IMG/VR virus record: IMGVR_UViG_3300032236_000576
Coordinates: 1 to 23,717 of that record
Length of the DNA: 23,717 nt
Reading direction: 5' to 3' (one strand)
DNA from: a virus
In this document: positions 13,684 through 21,623 of the stretch, in pieces
How positions within the stretch are numbered: the first letter of the stretch is position 1
Layout of the letters: each line of letters opens with the position of its first letter
Notes under the pieces: model-generated
Database searches by the model: none
What the model saw: the letters and a program-made list of their open reading frames with translations, nothing else
What the model was told of the DNA's origin: nothing
Position numbers and translations under genes: made by a program

Positions 13684-14088
13684 TTACGCCGTAGCCCTTG
13701 AGACGGTTCCAGTGATAGGCCAAGTAACCGAAACGGTTGACAGGTCACCAATGTTACCCATAACGCCGTAAGCGTTGATCAGAACGGTTGCAGTGTAGGC
13801 AGGGTTCGTTGCTGAAACAGCAGTCGAAGTCGGGCTAACCACAATTGTTCCAACGGTTCCGATGAGCGGCCAAATGGTTGCATCAACCGCAGCAGCACCA
13901 AAGTCCTGGTTAAACTGTAGGTTCACAGTTCCAGTCTTTAGGCCGGCGATACGAGTGCGCCAAGTCTGTCCAAAAGTAGTGGTTTCAACGTCAGCAGTCT
14001 CAAACGCAAGCTCGGTGTGAGTCAACCAAGTGCTAATGTTTGTGCCGTTAAGCGTTGTCTTAAAGTCTTGCGCTATAAATACAGCCAC
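13684..14088 (-). CDS. Major tail tube protein
   Basis: This 134-residue protein is rich in Thr, Val and beta-strand pattern (TTTFGQTWRTRIAGLKTGTV, NLQFNQDFGAAAVDATIWPL, YTATVLINAYGV), matching small siphovirus tail tube subunits that stack as hexamers to form the tube. Its place between the tail terminator-like gene and the tail chaperones is standard. It starts at GTG with AAAGGA five bases upstream, a strong ribosome site as expected for an abundant protein. No added Ig-like domain is present. Confidence 0.85.
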   Translation of the reverse strand: MAVFIAQDFKTTLNGTNISTWLTHTELAFETADVETTTFGQTWRTRIAGLKTGTVNLQFNQDFGAAAVDATIWPLIGTVGTIVVSPTSTAVSATNPAYTATVLINAYGVMGNIGDLSTVSVTWPITGTVSRATA

Positions 14089-14100
14089 AATAATCCTTTT

Positions 14101-14511
14101 CTAGAGAGCGAATACCTGGACAGAAAATTCTGCACTCAGATAAGTTGTTTCACCAATAACAACACTACCATAAGCGTCGAGGCTGATCATTGTTGAATCC
14201 GCTGCCACACCGCCTAAAGTTCGGTCAGTGTTCAACGCCAAAGACACAGAATACGCGCCCTGAGAAGAAACATACTGATCGAGTTTGTTTTGAGCGTTAC
14301 GTTCCGACTGGCGCGAAACGATAACAGTAATCTTGAACAAATACTCAGTGAGACCTAAACCAAAAGCCTTCTGATAATTGATTTTATCCAAGTTGATTAT
14401 TGCCAACGGAGGGTTCACCTGGTCTGGCACAGTCGAAGCAACACGTAAACCGCTAATGGTTTGCAAGTTTGCAGCCAAACCATTACGCAGGTCTGTGACG
14501 GTAACAGTCAT
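14101..14511 (-). CDS. Tail terminator / neck protein
   Basis: This 136-residue protein has an N-terminal helix (VTDLRNGLAANLQTISGLRV), a strand after PDQVNPPLAIINLD, a strand pair at about 55-68 (LTEYLFKITVIVS) and a C-terminal VQVFAL. The pattern matches gpU-like or tail terminator proteins that cap the tail tube beneath the connector. It is coupled to the connector gene by TAATG and followed by the tail tube gene. Assignment is by pattern and gene order. Confidence 0.7.
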   Translation of the reverse strand: MTVTVTDLRNGLAANLQTISGLRVASTVPDQVNPPLAIINLDKINYQKAFGLGLTEYLFKITVIVSRQSERNAQNKLDQYVSSQGAYSVSLALNTDRTLGGVAADSTMISLDAYGSVVIGETTYLSAEFSVQVFAL

Positions 14512-15131
14512 TAGGCGTTTACTCTCAACGAACGGTAAGGATCAATGAGCTGCGCAACATCCCCATCAATGGCTCGACCGACACGCATAACACCAATGTC
14601 TGAAACGCCGGCAACACCCAGAGGCGATTCGAGACGTTTGAACAGTCGGCTTGCCTGAATAACGGTGGCCTGTTTAATAGTTTCCGGCACAGCAGCCCAA
14701 CCCCAACGACCTGTAACACGAATCAAAGAGTTGTCACCAAAGAACGGAAACAAGTAATGCCCTGTTGCTTTGATAGCGGTGTAAGGCGAGTAGTAACCGT
14801 TAGAGAGTTTGTTTGGTGGAGTGAGTTCGTAATCAGGGTAATCGCCCGAGTTCGACCAACGAATATCGAATTGGTTTTGCAACGTCGAGCTGGTGTCCAG
14901 GTAAACAAATTCTGCCAGGTCATCAATAACACACAAGAAAGCATCAGCCGTGTTGAAGAAGCGTTGCTCAGTGTTGGTTGCACCCAAGTAAAAGTATCGG
15001 TTGCAGTAACCGTCGATAAGTCTCGAAGCCGAGTTGATAGACATTTCCAACAAAGAATCGTCAATCGTGTCAGTGATCCGTAACGCTGACTTGACATCCG
15101 CCAAAGTGCAGTAACCGTTAGTAATAGCCAA
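14511..15131 (-). CDS. Head-tail connector (HK97 gp6-like) protein
   Basis: This 206-residue protein has the typical opening of phage connector adaptors: YCTLADVKSALRITDTIDDS followed by a helix with INSASRLIDGYCNRYF, then a beta-rich middle and a C-terminal helix (IKQATVIQASRLFKRLESP) ending PYRSLRVNA. It would form the ring that links portal to tail. The start is a TTG with AGGAG six bases upstream, which I trust over later starts. The WGW segment before the last helix is characteristic of the group. Confidence 0.85.
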   Translation of the reverse strand: MAITNGYCTLADVKSALRITDTIDDSLLEMSINSASRLIDGYCNRYFYLGATNTEQRFFNTADAFLCVIDDLAEFVYLDTSSTLQNQFDIRWSNSGDYPDYELTPPNKLSNGYYSPYTAIKATGHYLFPFFGDNSLIRVTGRWGWAAVPETIKQATVIQASRLFKRLESPLGVAGVSDIGVMRVGRAIDGDVAQLIDPYRSLRVNA

Positions 15132-15153
15132 AGTAAGCTCCTAAAATCTATTC

Positions 15154-16338
15154 CTATTTTACCGCACTCAGTAAACGCCCTAAGACAGGTTGCCATTGTT
15201 CCTTGAACACTTTATCCGAGTCATACTCCAAAGCCTTCTCACGAGCCGCCTGTGACCGATACTTGCCCTTCTGGTAGGCATCCTCCAACGCCAAAGCAAT
15301 CTCCATAACGTTAGGAGTGTTGAACCAAGACTTTTGTGGCGCATCCCACAAAGGTTGGCCCTGCACCTTCCAAGAATCATCAGACAACAATTCTGGTGTC
15401 GCCGCATAGTCCGAACCGATCACGCGAGTTCCACAAGCCTGAGCTTCAATCGTGGCCAAACCAAAGCCTTCACCCAACGAGGTTGCCAGGAGAACATCCA
15501 TACCGGTATACAACGCGGCCACAGTCTGCTGGTCGATACCATAACGGTAAGCCACAGGATCAACAAAAGAAACTTTATTCTTCGGCAAACCCACAGCCTC
15601 CAACAAGTCAAACAAGTTCACACCGCCCACAGACCCAAACGGTTCCGAATGAATGTAAAGCAAAACGTCATCGTGATTCTGAGCAAAAATGCTAAACGCC
15701 AACAGGTTCACATCCCAAGCCTTACGCATCGGATAAACACCCTTGTTCGCCGCATTGATACCCACAACAAACTTGTCCTTCGAATCCAAGTGTTCCTCGA
15801 TAGGTGTGCCGTCAGGCAGCTTGAACGTAGGCTTGAAAACTTTTCTTGTATCAATCGCGTGAGGAACATATTCAGCCTCTAACCCTGCGCGTTGCATTTG
15901 TTCCAAACCAAACTTGCTCATCGCAATCGGTGTCACGTTATCGCGGCGCAACCACTTCAAAACCTTTGCCGGAATAGGTGAGTGATCCACAGGAGTCCAC
16001 GAACCAATCCTGCCCAACTTGTCATAACCCAAACCCTCAAACACCCAAGCATCGTAAAGAGTAATCAGACACGAAGGCAAGTCAGGGTTCATATTCGCCC
16101 AGTGCTGTGCGTGTAGTGGAATCACGTCATTGCTGTAAGGGTCACTTCCCCTGGCATAGTGCGGAATCTTGCCAACAGGGGAATCCCAAACAGTGTTCAC
16201 ACCCTCAAGGCCATAATTGCTTATCGAAGCAACCTTGTAACCTGCACGTTTCGCCTGAATCAAAAATTCGGCAGTCTGTGTTCCGTAACCTGTCGGCGCG
16301 GTCGGACTGTTTGAAGCCCACGCAATAACACCACTCAT
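15154..16338 (-). CDS. GT-B glycosyltransferase (GT4-like) inside the head module
   Basis: This 394-residue protein transfers a sugar from an activated donor. The C-terminal half has the GT4 signature GEGFGLATIEAQACGTRVIG at 289-308 with E290 and E298 (E-x7-E), and a PELL segment after it. Around 187-235, KDKFVVGINAANKGVYP and LLYIHSEPFG follow the domain crossover. The N-terminus starts with a GYGTQTAEF loop that fits the nucleotide-sugar fold. It has its own GAGAGG site at 16345-16350 and lies after the terminator that follows the capsid gene. Position between capsid and connector suggests that the virion itself, rather than DNA, is the target. The acceptor is unknown. Confidence 0.85.
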   Translation of the reverse strand: MSGVIAWASNSPTAPTGYGTQTAEFLIQAKRAGYKVASISNYGLEGVNTVWDSPVGKIPHYARGSDPYSNDVIPLHAQHWANMNPDLPSCLITLYDAWVFEGLGYDKLGRIGSWTPVDHSPIPAKVLKWLRRDNVTPIAMSKFGLEQMQRAGLEAEYVPHAIDTRKVFKPTFKLPDGTPIEEHLDSKDKFVVGINAANKGVYPMRKAWDVNLLAFSIFAQNHDDVLLYIHSEPFGSVGGVNLFDLLEAVGLPKNKVSFVDPVAYRYGIDQQTVAALYTGMDVLLATSLGEGFGLATIEAQACGTRVIGSDYAATPELLSDDSWKVQGQPLWDAPQKSWFNTPNVMEIALALEDAYQKGKYRSQAAREKALEYDSDKVFKEQWQPVLGRLLSAVK

Positions 16339-16367
16339 TTAGTTCCTCTCGTGATAAAACAACCTTA

Positions 16368-16406
16368 GCAAAAGGAAACCCCCCGGTGTCTACGCACACC
16401 GAGGGG
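16368..16406 (-). terminator. Terminator after the major capsid gene
   Basis: In minus-strand sense CCCCTCGGTGT (16406-16396) pairs with ACACCGGGGGG (16389-16379) over 11 bases with one U-G pair and a 6-base loop, followed by TTTCCTTTT. It lies between the capsid stop and the glycosyltransferase start. It would favour abundant capsid transcript and limit downstream expression to readthrough or a separate promoter. Confidence 0.85.
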
Positions 16407-16425
16407 AATCCAGTCAAACGACAGA

Positions 16426-17592
16426 CTAGCTTGCAGCACCCTTGAAGAATTTGATGTGCGAGGTCTGAGGCAGGTTACCGTCAACGCGGAACGTGAAACG
16501 GAAGGTGGTTAGGTCAGAACCGAACGCGTAGTCGTCTGAACGGTCGAGGCGAACGCCACCGACTGAACGAACGTAATACGCTGACAGGTCACCGGCGATG
16601 ATGCTCTTAGCACCAACGGCAGGGTCTGCCATTGCAGGGTTCTCGAAGACCTGGTAGCCACCGATAAGGTCGCGCTTTTCGGCCGATAGGGCTGGATCGA
16701 AAAGGTAACGGCCGTAGTTGTCCTTGAGCTTACGAACAGCAGCAATCGACTTCGCATTCATCTGAAGACCGAAAGTGTTCTTCTGACGAAGTGCACCGTC
16801 TAGGCTGTAGATCAGGTCGAAGATGTTGTCTGCGGTGAAAGCACCAGAAACACCGGTTCCACCGAGGACGGCTGAACCTGCAACGTTGACAACACCAGTA
16901 GGCTGAACAGAACCCGTTCCCACCGTCAGTCCGGAGTTCACCGCATAACCTAACGCATTACCAACTTCGGTTGCGATGAAGCCCATAAGGTCAACACCTG
17001 CATCCGTCATAAGTTCACGAGCAACCGAGATAAGACCCGAATACTTGTAAGCCGACAGGGTAGTGAACGAGTTGAAAACAGGCTCGTTGGTGTCAATAGC
17101 AGCACCAGGTGCCTTCACAGTAGCAGCCGAGTAGCTACCAAGTGACGGAATCTGTAGAGGCTCACCAGAAGCAGTGTTCAACACGGTCGAGGTCTGCAAC
17201 ATTGGTCCGGTTAGACGAGCAAGCTCGATAACCTTGTTGTAGAACGAGGTAGGCACAGGTGAACCGGTGCTTGAAGGGGTAATGGCACGGAATTCGTGTC
17301 CGCCACCGTTGACAAGCGAACGAAGAATAGCCTCGTCGTTGTTGCTGGTTGCAGGAGTTGCAACGCGAGTCTGCGCAGCAGCAGCAGCTGCACGCTCTTC
17401 ACGCTCGGCGCGGCTACGAGCCTCGTCGATGAATTCGGCCTTCTTGTCGAGGTCAGCAGAAATAGCCTGGTATTTGGCTTCTTCTTCACCAGTAAGCGAA
17501 CGACCCTCGGCTTCAGCAACGTCAATAATTGCTTTCGCCTCGTGCCACATCTTCTGGCGTTCCTCAACCATACCGTTTAGAAATTCAGACAT
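16426..17592 (-). CDS. HK97-fold major capsid protein
   Basis: This 388-residue protein builds the icosahedral shell. Residues 1-75 are a charged coiled coil (VEERQKMWHEAKAIIDVAEA, then an Ala/Arg/Glu-rich helix), the delta or scaffolding domain normally removed by the prohead protease. From about 85 onwards the HK97 fold is visible: VPTSFYNKVIELARL, the E-loop region, YKYSGLISVARELMTDAGVD, then GYQVFENPAM and AYYVRSVGGVRL with a late strand RFTFRVDGNL. AAAGGA precedes the ATG. It follows the protease gene after a 107-base gap that probably holds a promoter, and is followed by a terminator. Confidence 0.95.
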   Translation of the reverse strand: MSEFLNGMVEERQKMWHEAKAIIDVAEAEGRSLTGEEEAKYQAISADLDKKAEFIDEARSRAEREERAAAAAAQTRVATPATSNNDEAILRSLVNGGGHEFRAITPSSTGSPVPTSFYNKVIELARLTGPMLQTSTVLNTASGEPLQIPSLGSYSAATVKAPGAAIDTNEPVFNSFTTLSAYKYSGLISVARELMTDAGVDLMGFIATEVGNALGYAVNSGLTVGTGSVQPTGVVNVAGSAVLGGTGVSGAFTADNIFDLIYSLDGALRQKNTFGLQMNAKSIAAVRKLKDNYGRYLFDPALSAEKRDLIGGYQVFENPAMADPAVGAKSIIAGDLSAYYVRSVGGVRLDRSDDYAFGSDLTTFRFTFRVDGNLPQTSHIKFFKGAAS

Positions 17593-17699
17593 AATAAATG
17601 TCCTTTCAGGTTTGATTTGAATTGAATAATGGAATTGCCTACGCTAACGCTGGCTATTGGTGCTAACACTCAATACTTCAATTTTAGTGCAAAAAAACA
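17593..17699 (-). promoter_or_regulatory. Untranslated leader upstream of the capsid gene
   Basis: This is the longest gap in the head module, in an operon where most genes overlap. In minus-strand sense it contains a short direct repeat GTTAGC around the middle and ends in AAAGGA before the capsid ATG. A capsid promoter is expected here, but I cannot pick a convincing -35/-10 pair. Confidence 0.35.
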
Positions 17700-19802
17700 C
17701 TACTTCTGAAGGTCGAGGCGTTTCCTTAGAAGTGACAAGTCGGCAGCCTTCTGTTCGGCCTGCTCACCTGATCGCATCGACGTTGTTCCAGCCGTTGACT
17801 CGTAAGCAGGGAACGCAACAATGGAAACCTCGTGCAGTCTCACCGAGTTTAATTCGCGCGTGTTGCCATCCTCACTCCAGTTGTCTCCGCCCTGCGGCAC
17901 AGAGAAACCAAAACTCATAGCGTTTACATCGCCGCGCTTGATAAGTTCGGCAGCATCGCGACCGGCCGAAGTGTTCGGCAGTTTCGCCGTAACCTTTAGG
18001 CCGCGCTCATCCTCAGACAACATTAGAGTTCCTGCCCGAGTTGAACCCAAAACCTGTCCGGTGTCGTGGTTCCACAACAGCTTGATATCGTTCCTAGCAC
18101 CAAGCGAACGCTTGAACGCACCTGGCTTGATAACTTCGGTGAACGGTAGTGGTTGGCTAGGTGAGTTGAATGTGGCAGCGTAACCGCTAAAAGTCATACC
18201 GTCACCTTCCTGCCGAAACTCAATGTTCTCAGTAACGGTTCTTTGTTCTAACAATTTCATTCCCGACTCTCGGTTCTCTTGAACAAATTTTGGATCAACG
18301 AAACGGCCCTCGACGGTTACAGGAATGTTCGTCGCACCCGAAGCATCAACACCTTCGTAATCGCCTGCTGCTGGTTCCATTTCGTCGGACGGCTGAACAG
18401 GGTCGTGGATTTCGCCCACTTCTTCAATCTCAACCGCGTAAGCGTTACGCAAGTCATCACCAATAACAGTGCCGAGTTGCCAATGCCACAACGAGAAACG
18501 GTCTTGCAGGTCAGCCAAGAAGTTGAAAATGCCCTGCTGGTTTAGTTCATTAGCACACTGTTGAGTCTCAACAATGTCAGACAGCAACATTTCGTTGGCC
18601 TTGTAAATCGCTAAAGACAACTGAACAGGGTCACCGCCGATAAACGTCGCATCAATTTCGGTGTCGGCAACAAAAGTTGGCAACATAAACGGCGCATCAA
18701 GGTCGAGCTTACGAATGTTCTCAGCCATAGGATCAATAGCCGAATCGTAATCCTCATAAATCTTCTGAAAAAACTTGTGGAATTGTGGGAACAGAACACC
18801 CTTGACATTCCAATGCGCACCGTGAGCCAAGAATTTAGCAGCAACCAAGTTGCCCAAAAGTTCCGACAACTCACCAGCCAGGTAAGCAGGGGTTTCCTCA
18901 GTGGCCTCAGCAGCAACAGGTTCAGGCATTTCATCCATTCCAGCATCACGTTGCGCCATAGCAGCCATAGCAGGCATTTTCGCAGGGTCATAAACGTTAG
19001 CGACACCGGCATCAGTGTAAGCGGCTCGGGCCTCAGGATTATTGTCAACGGCAAACGCAATGTTGTAACCATCCTCCATAAGAGAGGCAGCAGTGTCACC
19101 CTTGAATTGGTTAGGGTCACCGCCAGGGTTCATAATGAGTTGCTGGTATTGCACACCCAAGTTGTTGAGCTGTGCAATCGTCGACTCGCGATCAGTGGTC
19201 GGTCTGCCAGTAACCAAGTAAAGGTCAACCGGTTGGTGGTCAAGCCAGGCGTAGTAGTCTTGGTGAATTTTGCCTTCGACAATCAACGTATCGTCAATGT
19301 CGCTTATACCGATATTCATTCCGGCATCTCTTGTAGTCATTTTGCTTCCTAAACTATTAGCCCATTTTTGTCCGGCGTCGCCACCCCACGCATCCCAAGC
19401 CACACGCCCAGGAGTCGGAAAGTTTTTCTCACCGAAATTGAAACCTGTTGCTTTCTTATCGACCTCGTGTCGAGCGAAATAAGAACGCATCCTTGCAACA
19501 ACATCCTCCGAAACAGCCGAACCCGAAGCAAGTTGTTCTGCACGTCGACGGCCAACAGCCGTAAACCCAGACCCAGCAAGTCCTTTGTCAATCCATTCCA
19601 AAGCTCGTTTAGCCGCATCAGAAACGCCCTGTGGAGGTGTAAAACTTGCACGCATTTCGCCACCTGGAGTCAACTTCTCAGCCAAACTAACAGCAACCAT
19701 TTGGTCAATCGCACCCTGTTTTGTAGCGTGTGATCCGACAACAGTTCCGTCACTCTTAATTGTATTCCAGCCCTTCACGGCTTTCTTGATAAAGTAAGGC
19801 AT
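17700..19802 (-). CDS. Multidomain prohead protease with HAD phosphatase and Dps/ferritin domains
   Basis: Five segments make up 700 residues. Residues 5-40 resemble a DUF2188 strand-helix unit. Residues 52-150 (AAKRALEWIDKG, SYFARHEVDKKA, PGRVAWDAWGGDAG) match a conserved block I associate with phage head-maturation proteins. Residues 163-273 are a HAD-type phosphatase: D168-I-D170-D-T, VTGRP at 197-201, D253-N-N. Residues 305-455 are Dps/ferritin-like: AHWNVKG with H330, then H342, D357 and E361. Residues 515-668 are an S78 prohead protease with H579 (WNHD), S630 (AMSFGF) and E658 (LHEVSIVAFP). The last part should process the head; the HAD and Dps domains are unusual cargo. Its start overlaps the preceding stop as TGATG, and internal starts at M155 and M515 are possible. 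Confidence 0.92.
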   Translation of the reverse strand: MPYFIKKAVKGWNTIKSDGTVVGSHATKQGAIDQMVAVSLAEKLTPGGEMRASFTPPQGVSDAAKRALEWIDKGLAGSGFTAVGRRRAEQLASGSAVSEDVVARMRSYFARHEVDKKATGFNFGEKNFPTPGRVAWDAWGGDAGQKWANSLGSKMTTRDAGMNIGISDIDDTLIVEGKIHQDYYAWLDHQPVDLYLVTGRPTTDRESTIAQLNNLGVQYQQLIMNPGGDPNQFKGDTAASLMEDGYNIAFAVDNNPEARAAYTDAGVANVYDPAKMPAMAAMAQRDAGMDEMPEPVAAEATEETPAYLAGELSELLGNLVAAKFLAHGAHWNVKGVLFPQFHKFFQKIYEDYDSAIDPMAENIRKLDLDAPFMLPTFVADTEIDATFIGGDPVQLSLAIYKANEMLLSDIVETQQCANELNQQGIFNFLADLQDRFSLWHWQLGTVIGDDLRNAYAVEIEEVGEIHDPVQPSDEMEPAAGDYEGVDASGATNIPVTVEGRFVDPKFVQENRESGMKLLEQRTVTENIEFRQEGDGMTFSGYAATFNSPSQPLPFTEVIKPGAFKRSLGARNDIKLLWNHDTGQVLGSTRAGTLMLSEDERGLKVTAKLPNTSAGRDAAELIKRGDVNAMSFGFSVPQGGDNWSEDGNTRELNSVRLHEVSIVAFPAYESTAGTTSMRSGEQAEQKAADLSLLRKRLDLQK
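19338..19350 (-). promoter_or_regulatory. Internal ribosome site and start at M155 of the protease fusion
   Basis: In minus-strand sense TTTAGGAAGCAAAATG has AGGA (19350-19347) six bases before the in-frame ATG (19340-19338). This is a better ribosome site than that of the annotated start, and it lies exactly ahead of the HAD domain. A shorter product of 546 residues may be made as well as the full one. Confidence 0.5.
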
Positions 19803-20074
19803 CAGTCCTGCTTCTGAATCATTACGCCGAGCTGATAACTGCCGCCATCAGTAATGGCAAACAAGTTATCGCCAGGCCCCAAAGTCATTTGCAAATAAAC
19901 GGCAGGGTTTATTTCAACCGACTGGCCAGCAACCAAAGCACCGTTGCCAATGTAAATTTTGCGACCAGTTACATCTTCCAAATTGTGCAAAGTTACAAAC
20001 TGAGGTTGCGTATCAGGTGCAATAACTTGCACCGCAGCAGTTCCCACCGTGTAAGCGGTTTGCGTTATTGGCAT
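19802..20074 (-). CDS. Small beta-rich virion-associated protein
   Basis: This 90-residue protein is predicted to be mainly beta strand: VQVIAPDTQPQFVTLHNLED, RKIYIGNGALV, GQSVEINPAVYLQMTLGPGD, then LGVMIQKQD. It lacks Cys, membrane segments and enzymatic motifs. It is locked between portal (TAATG) and protease (TGATG). The location and fold pattern suggest a minor head protein or decoration-like subunit, but I do not recognise a family. Confidence 0.65.
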   Translation of the reverse strand: MPITQTAYTVGTAAVQVIAPDTQPQFVTLHNLEDVTGRKIYIGNGALVAGQSVEINPAVYLQMTLGPGDNLFAITDGGSYQLGVMIQKQD

Positions 20075-21477
20075 TACAAACCTTCTTGCGTAGGCGCAAC
20101 AATCGCTGAAGGTTCAGACTCGGTTCCAATGTCATAAGTCAAAGGGTTAGCAGGATCAACCAGTGAAGGGTTTTGCAACTGAGTTGACGGAATACCGGTG
20201 TGAGGAATTGGTGGCAAAGCCAACGCCGACAAAACATCTTCAGGCTTGAAACCAATGTTAATAAGTTTTTGAGCCATACCAATTTTGCTTTCCTGCTCAC
20301 CAAGCGAAGCGGAACCCAAGTTCACGTTAGCCAAAGGAACGCGGTTAGTGTCACCATCAGCAACAGGTTTGAAGTCCTCAATCTTACGAACCTCATTGAT
20401 CGTCATCCAACCAGCCTGTAACGCCGACGAGTAACCAGCAACACGAGTCGCAAAATCGCCTCGCAACAGTTCCGAAACGTTGAAATCAATGTAAGCCTTG
20501 TTAGGCAGCAAGGTCGAGAACGCATCTTCGAGCTTCACAATCCACGGCCTAAGAGTGTGAGTGACAAAAGAAATCGCGTTCTGCTCGTTCGAGTTGTAAG
20601 ACTGCGCACCCTTCTCAGCCAAACCAATCATATTCAACGGCACACGGTAAGCGCGAGCAATGTCCTCAACAGCCAAACGTCGCGAATCCAACATTTGAGC
20701 CTCGTCAGGATTAGCGGAAGTTTTCTGAAATTGCGCACCGCCAGACAAAACACCGGTGCGGTGAGCGCGTTTGAAACCCTTGTGTGCGCTGTCAAACGAA
20801 CGCGACAAGTTAGCGGCCTGTTCCTGAGTCAAAGTGCCAGGGTAAGTGATAACGCCCTGAGTGTGTGTTCCCTGCCCAAAGAAACGAGCTGCGAAACTTT
20901 CCAAAGCCGAAGCCAAACCCAAGTTCTCTTTCAACCTGTCAACAGGGCTAACAGCACGAACCTGCCCAGGCATCAACAACGAACCAGTGATATGGAGAAT
21001 CTGGTTAGAGTCCAACGACTTGCCTTCACCCTCATAAGTGAAACGCTTCTGGCCCACAGCCGTGCGGTTCACCGTAACCTTCATCGGGTCAAGAGTCATC
21101 AGGTTTAGAACATCACCAGTGTTCGGATCACGGAACACGCGAACAAAAGCGTTACCGTCGAGCAAAAGCGAAATGAGGCACTGCTGCCAAAACGCCGTCG
21201 AAGCAAGCTCAAAGTCTGGTTGAGTAACCCAAGTCGGTTTTGGTCGGTAAGGGAACGTCACACCGTCGCGTTTCACAAACGCATCAACAGGCAAAGTAGA
21301 AATCGTGTCAGCAATCAAAGTGATACAAGCCCACACAGCGTTTATAGCCGTCGCAGACTGCTGATCGATAAGAGTGTCGGCCTGTGTGCTAAAAGCCGTC
21401 AGGTCACCGCCAGAACCCCAAATTGACTGGAAGGAAATGGCGCGTTCTTCACCAGTCGGCAATAAACGGTTCAACAT
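20074..21477 (-). CDS. Portal protein (HK97 family)
   Basis: This 467-residue protein forms the dodecameric DNA gate at one vertex. The visible features are AINAVWACITLIADTISTLP at about 45-64, LISLLLDGNAFVRVFRD near 102-118, ILHITGSLLMPGQVRAVSP, and the C-terminal wing with LAVEDIARAYRVPLNMIG and a YNSNEQNAISFV helix. All are typical of HK97-like portals. Length is normal. The C-terminal about 60 residues are Pro-rich and variable. It begins by TAATG overlap with the tiny membrane protein gene and ends the same way with the next. Confidence 0.95.
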   Translation of the reverse strand: MLNRLLPTGEERAISFQSIWGSGGDLTAFSTQADTLIDQQSATAINAVWACITLIADTISTLPVDAFVKRDGVTFPYRPKPTWVTQPDFELASTAFWQQCLISLLLDGNAFVRVFRDPNTGDVLNLMTLDPMKVTVNRTAVGQKRFTYEGEGKSLDSNQILHITGSLLMPGQVRAVSPVDRLKENLGLASALESFAARFFGQGTHTQGVITYPGTLTQEQAANLSRSFDSAHKGFKRAHRTGVLSGGAQFQKTSANPDEAQMLDSRRLAVEDIARAYRVPLNMIGLAEKGAQSYNSNEQNAISFVTHTLRPWIVKLEDAFSTLLPNKAYIDFNVSELLRGDFATRVAGYSSALQAGWMTINEVRKIEDFKPVADGDTNRVPLANVNLGSASLGEQESKIGMAQKLINIGFKPEDVLSALALPPIPHTGIPSTQLQNPSLVDPANPLTYDIGTESEPSAIVAPTQEGL

Positions 21478-21614
21478 TATTTACTTCTTTCCGCGGCAAG
21501 GCCAAACAGGATAAGCCCTGCACCGGTAACAATGAAACCGGCAGGAACCCAAATCAAAAATGCGCCAACGGCAACCGATACCACACCAGCGACTTGCAGA
21601 ATGTTTGCGAGCAA
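21477..21614 (-). CDS. Tiny two-helix membrane protein with TTG start
   Basis: This 45-residue ORF was read directly between terminase and portal. The TTG start has GGGAG about five bases upstream and lies nine bases after the terminase stop. Its end overlaps the portal ATG as TAATG. It consists of two hydrophobic helices split at WVPAG, with a short AERSK tail. The family is unknown. A membrane protein at this location is odd; it might anchor head assembly to the membrane, or be a small toxin-like or exclusion protein. Confidence 0.55.
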   Translation of the reverse strand: MLANILQVAGVVSVAVGAFLIWVPAGFIVTGAGLILFGLAAERSK

Positions 21615-21623
21615 ACTAACTCC

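Noticed and set aside
13682-13723. Longer start for the tail chaperone
   Set aside because: It would overlap the tail tube gene by 40 bases; the ATG at 13681 lies just after that stop.
18777-19352. Plus-strand 191-residue ORF opposite the protease fusion
   Set aside because: It is antisense to the clearly coding HAD and Dps domains and shows no motif or ribosome site.
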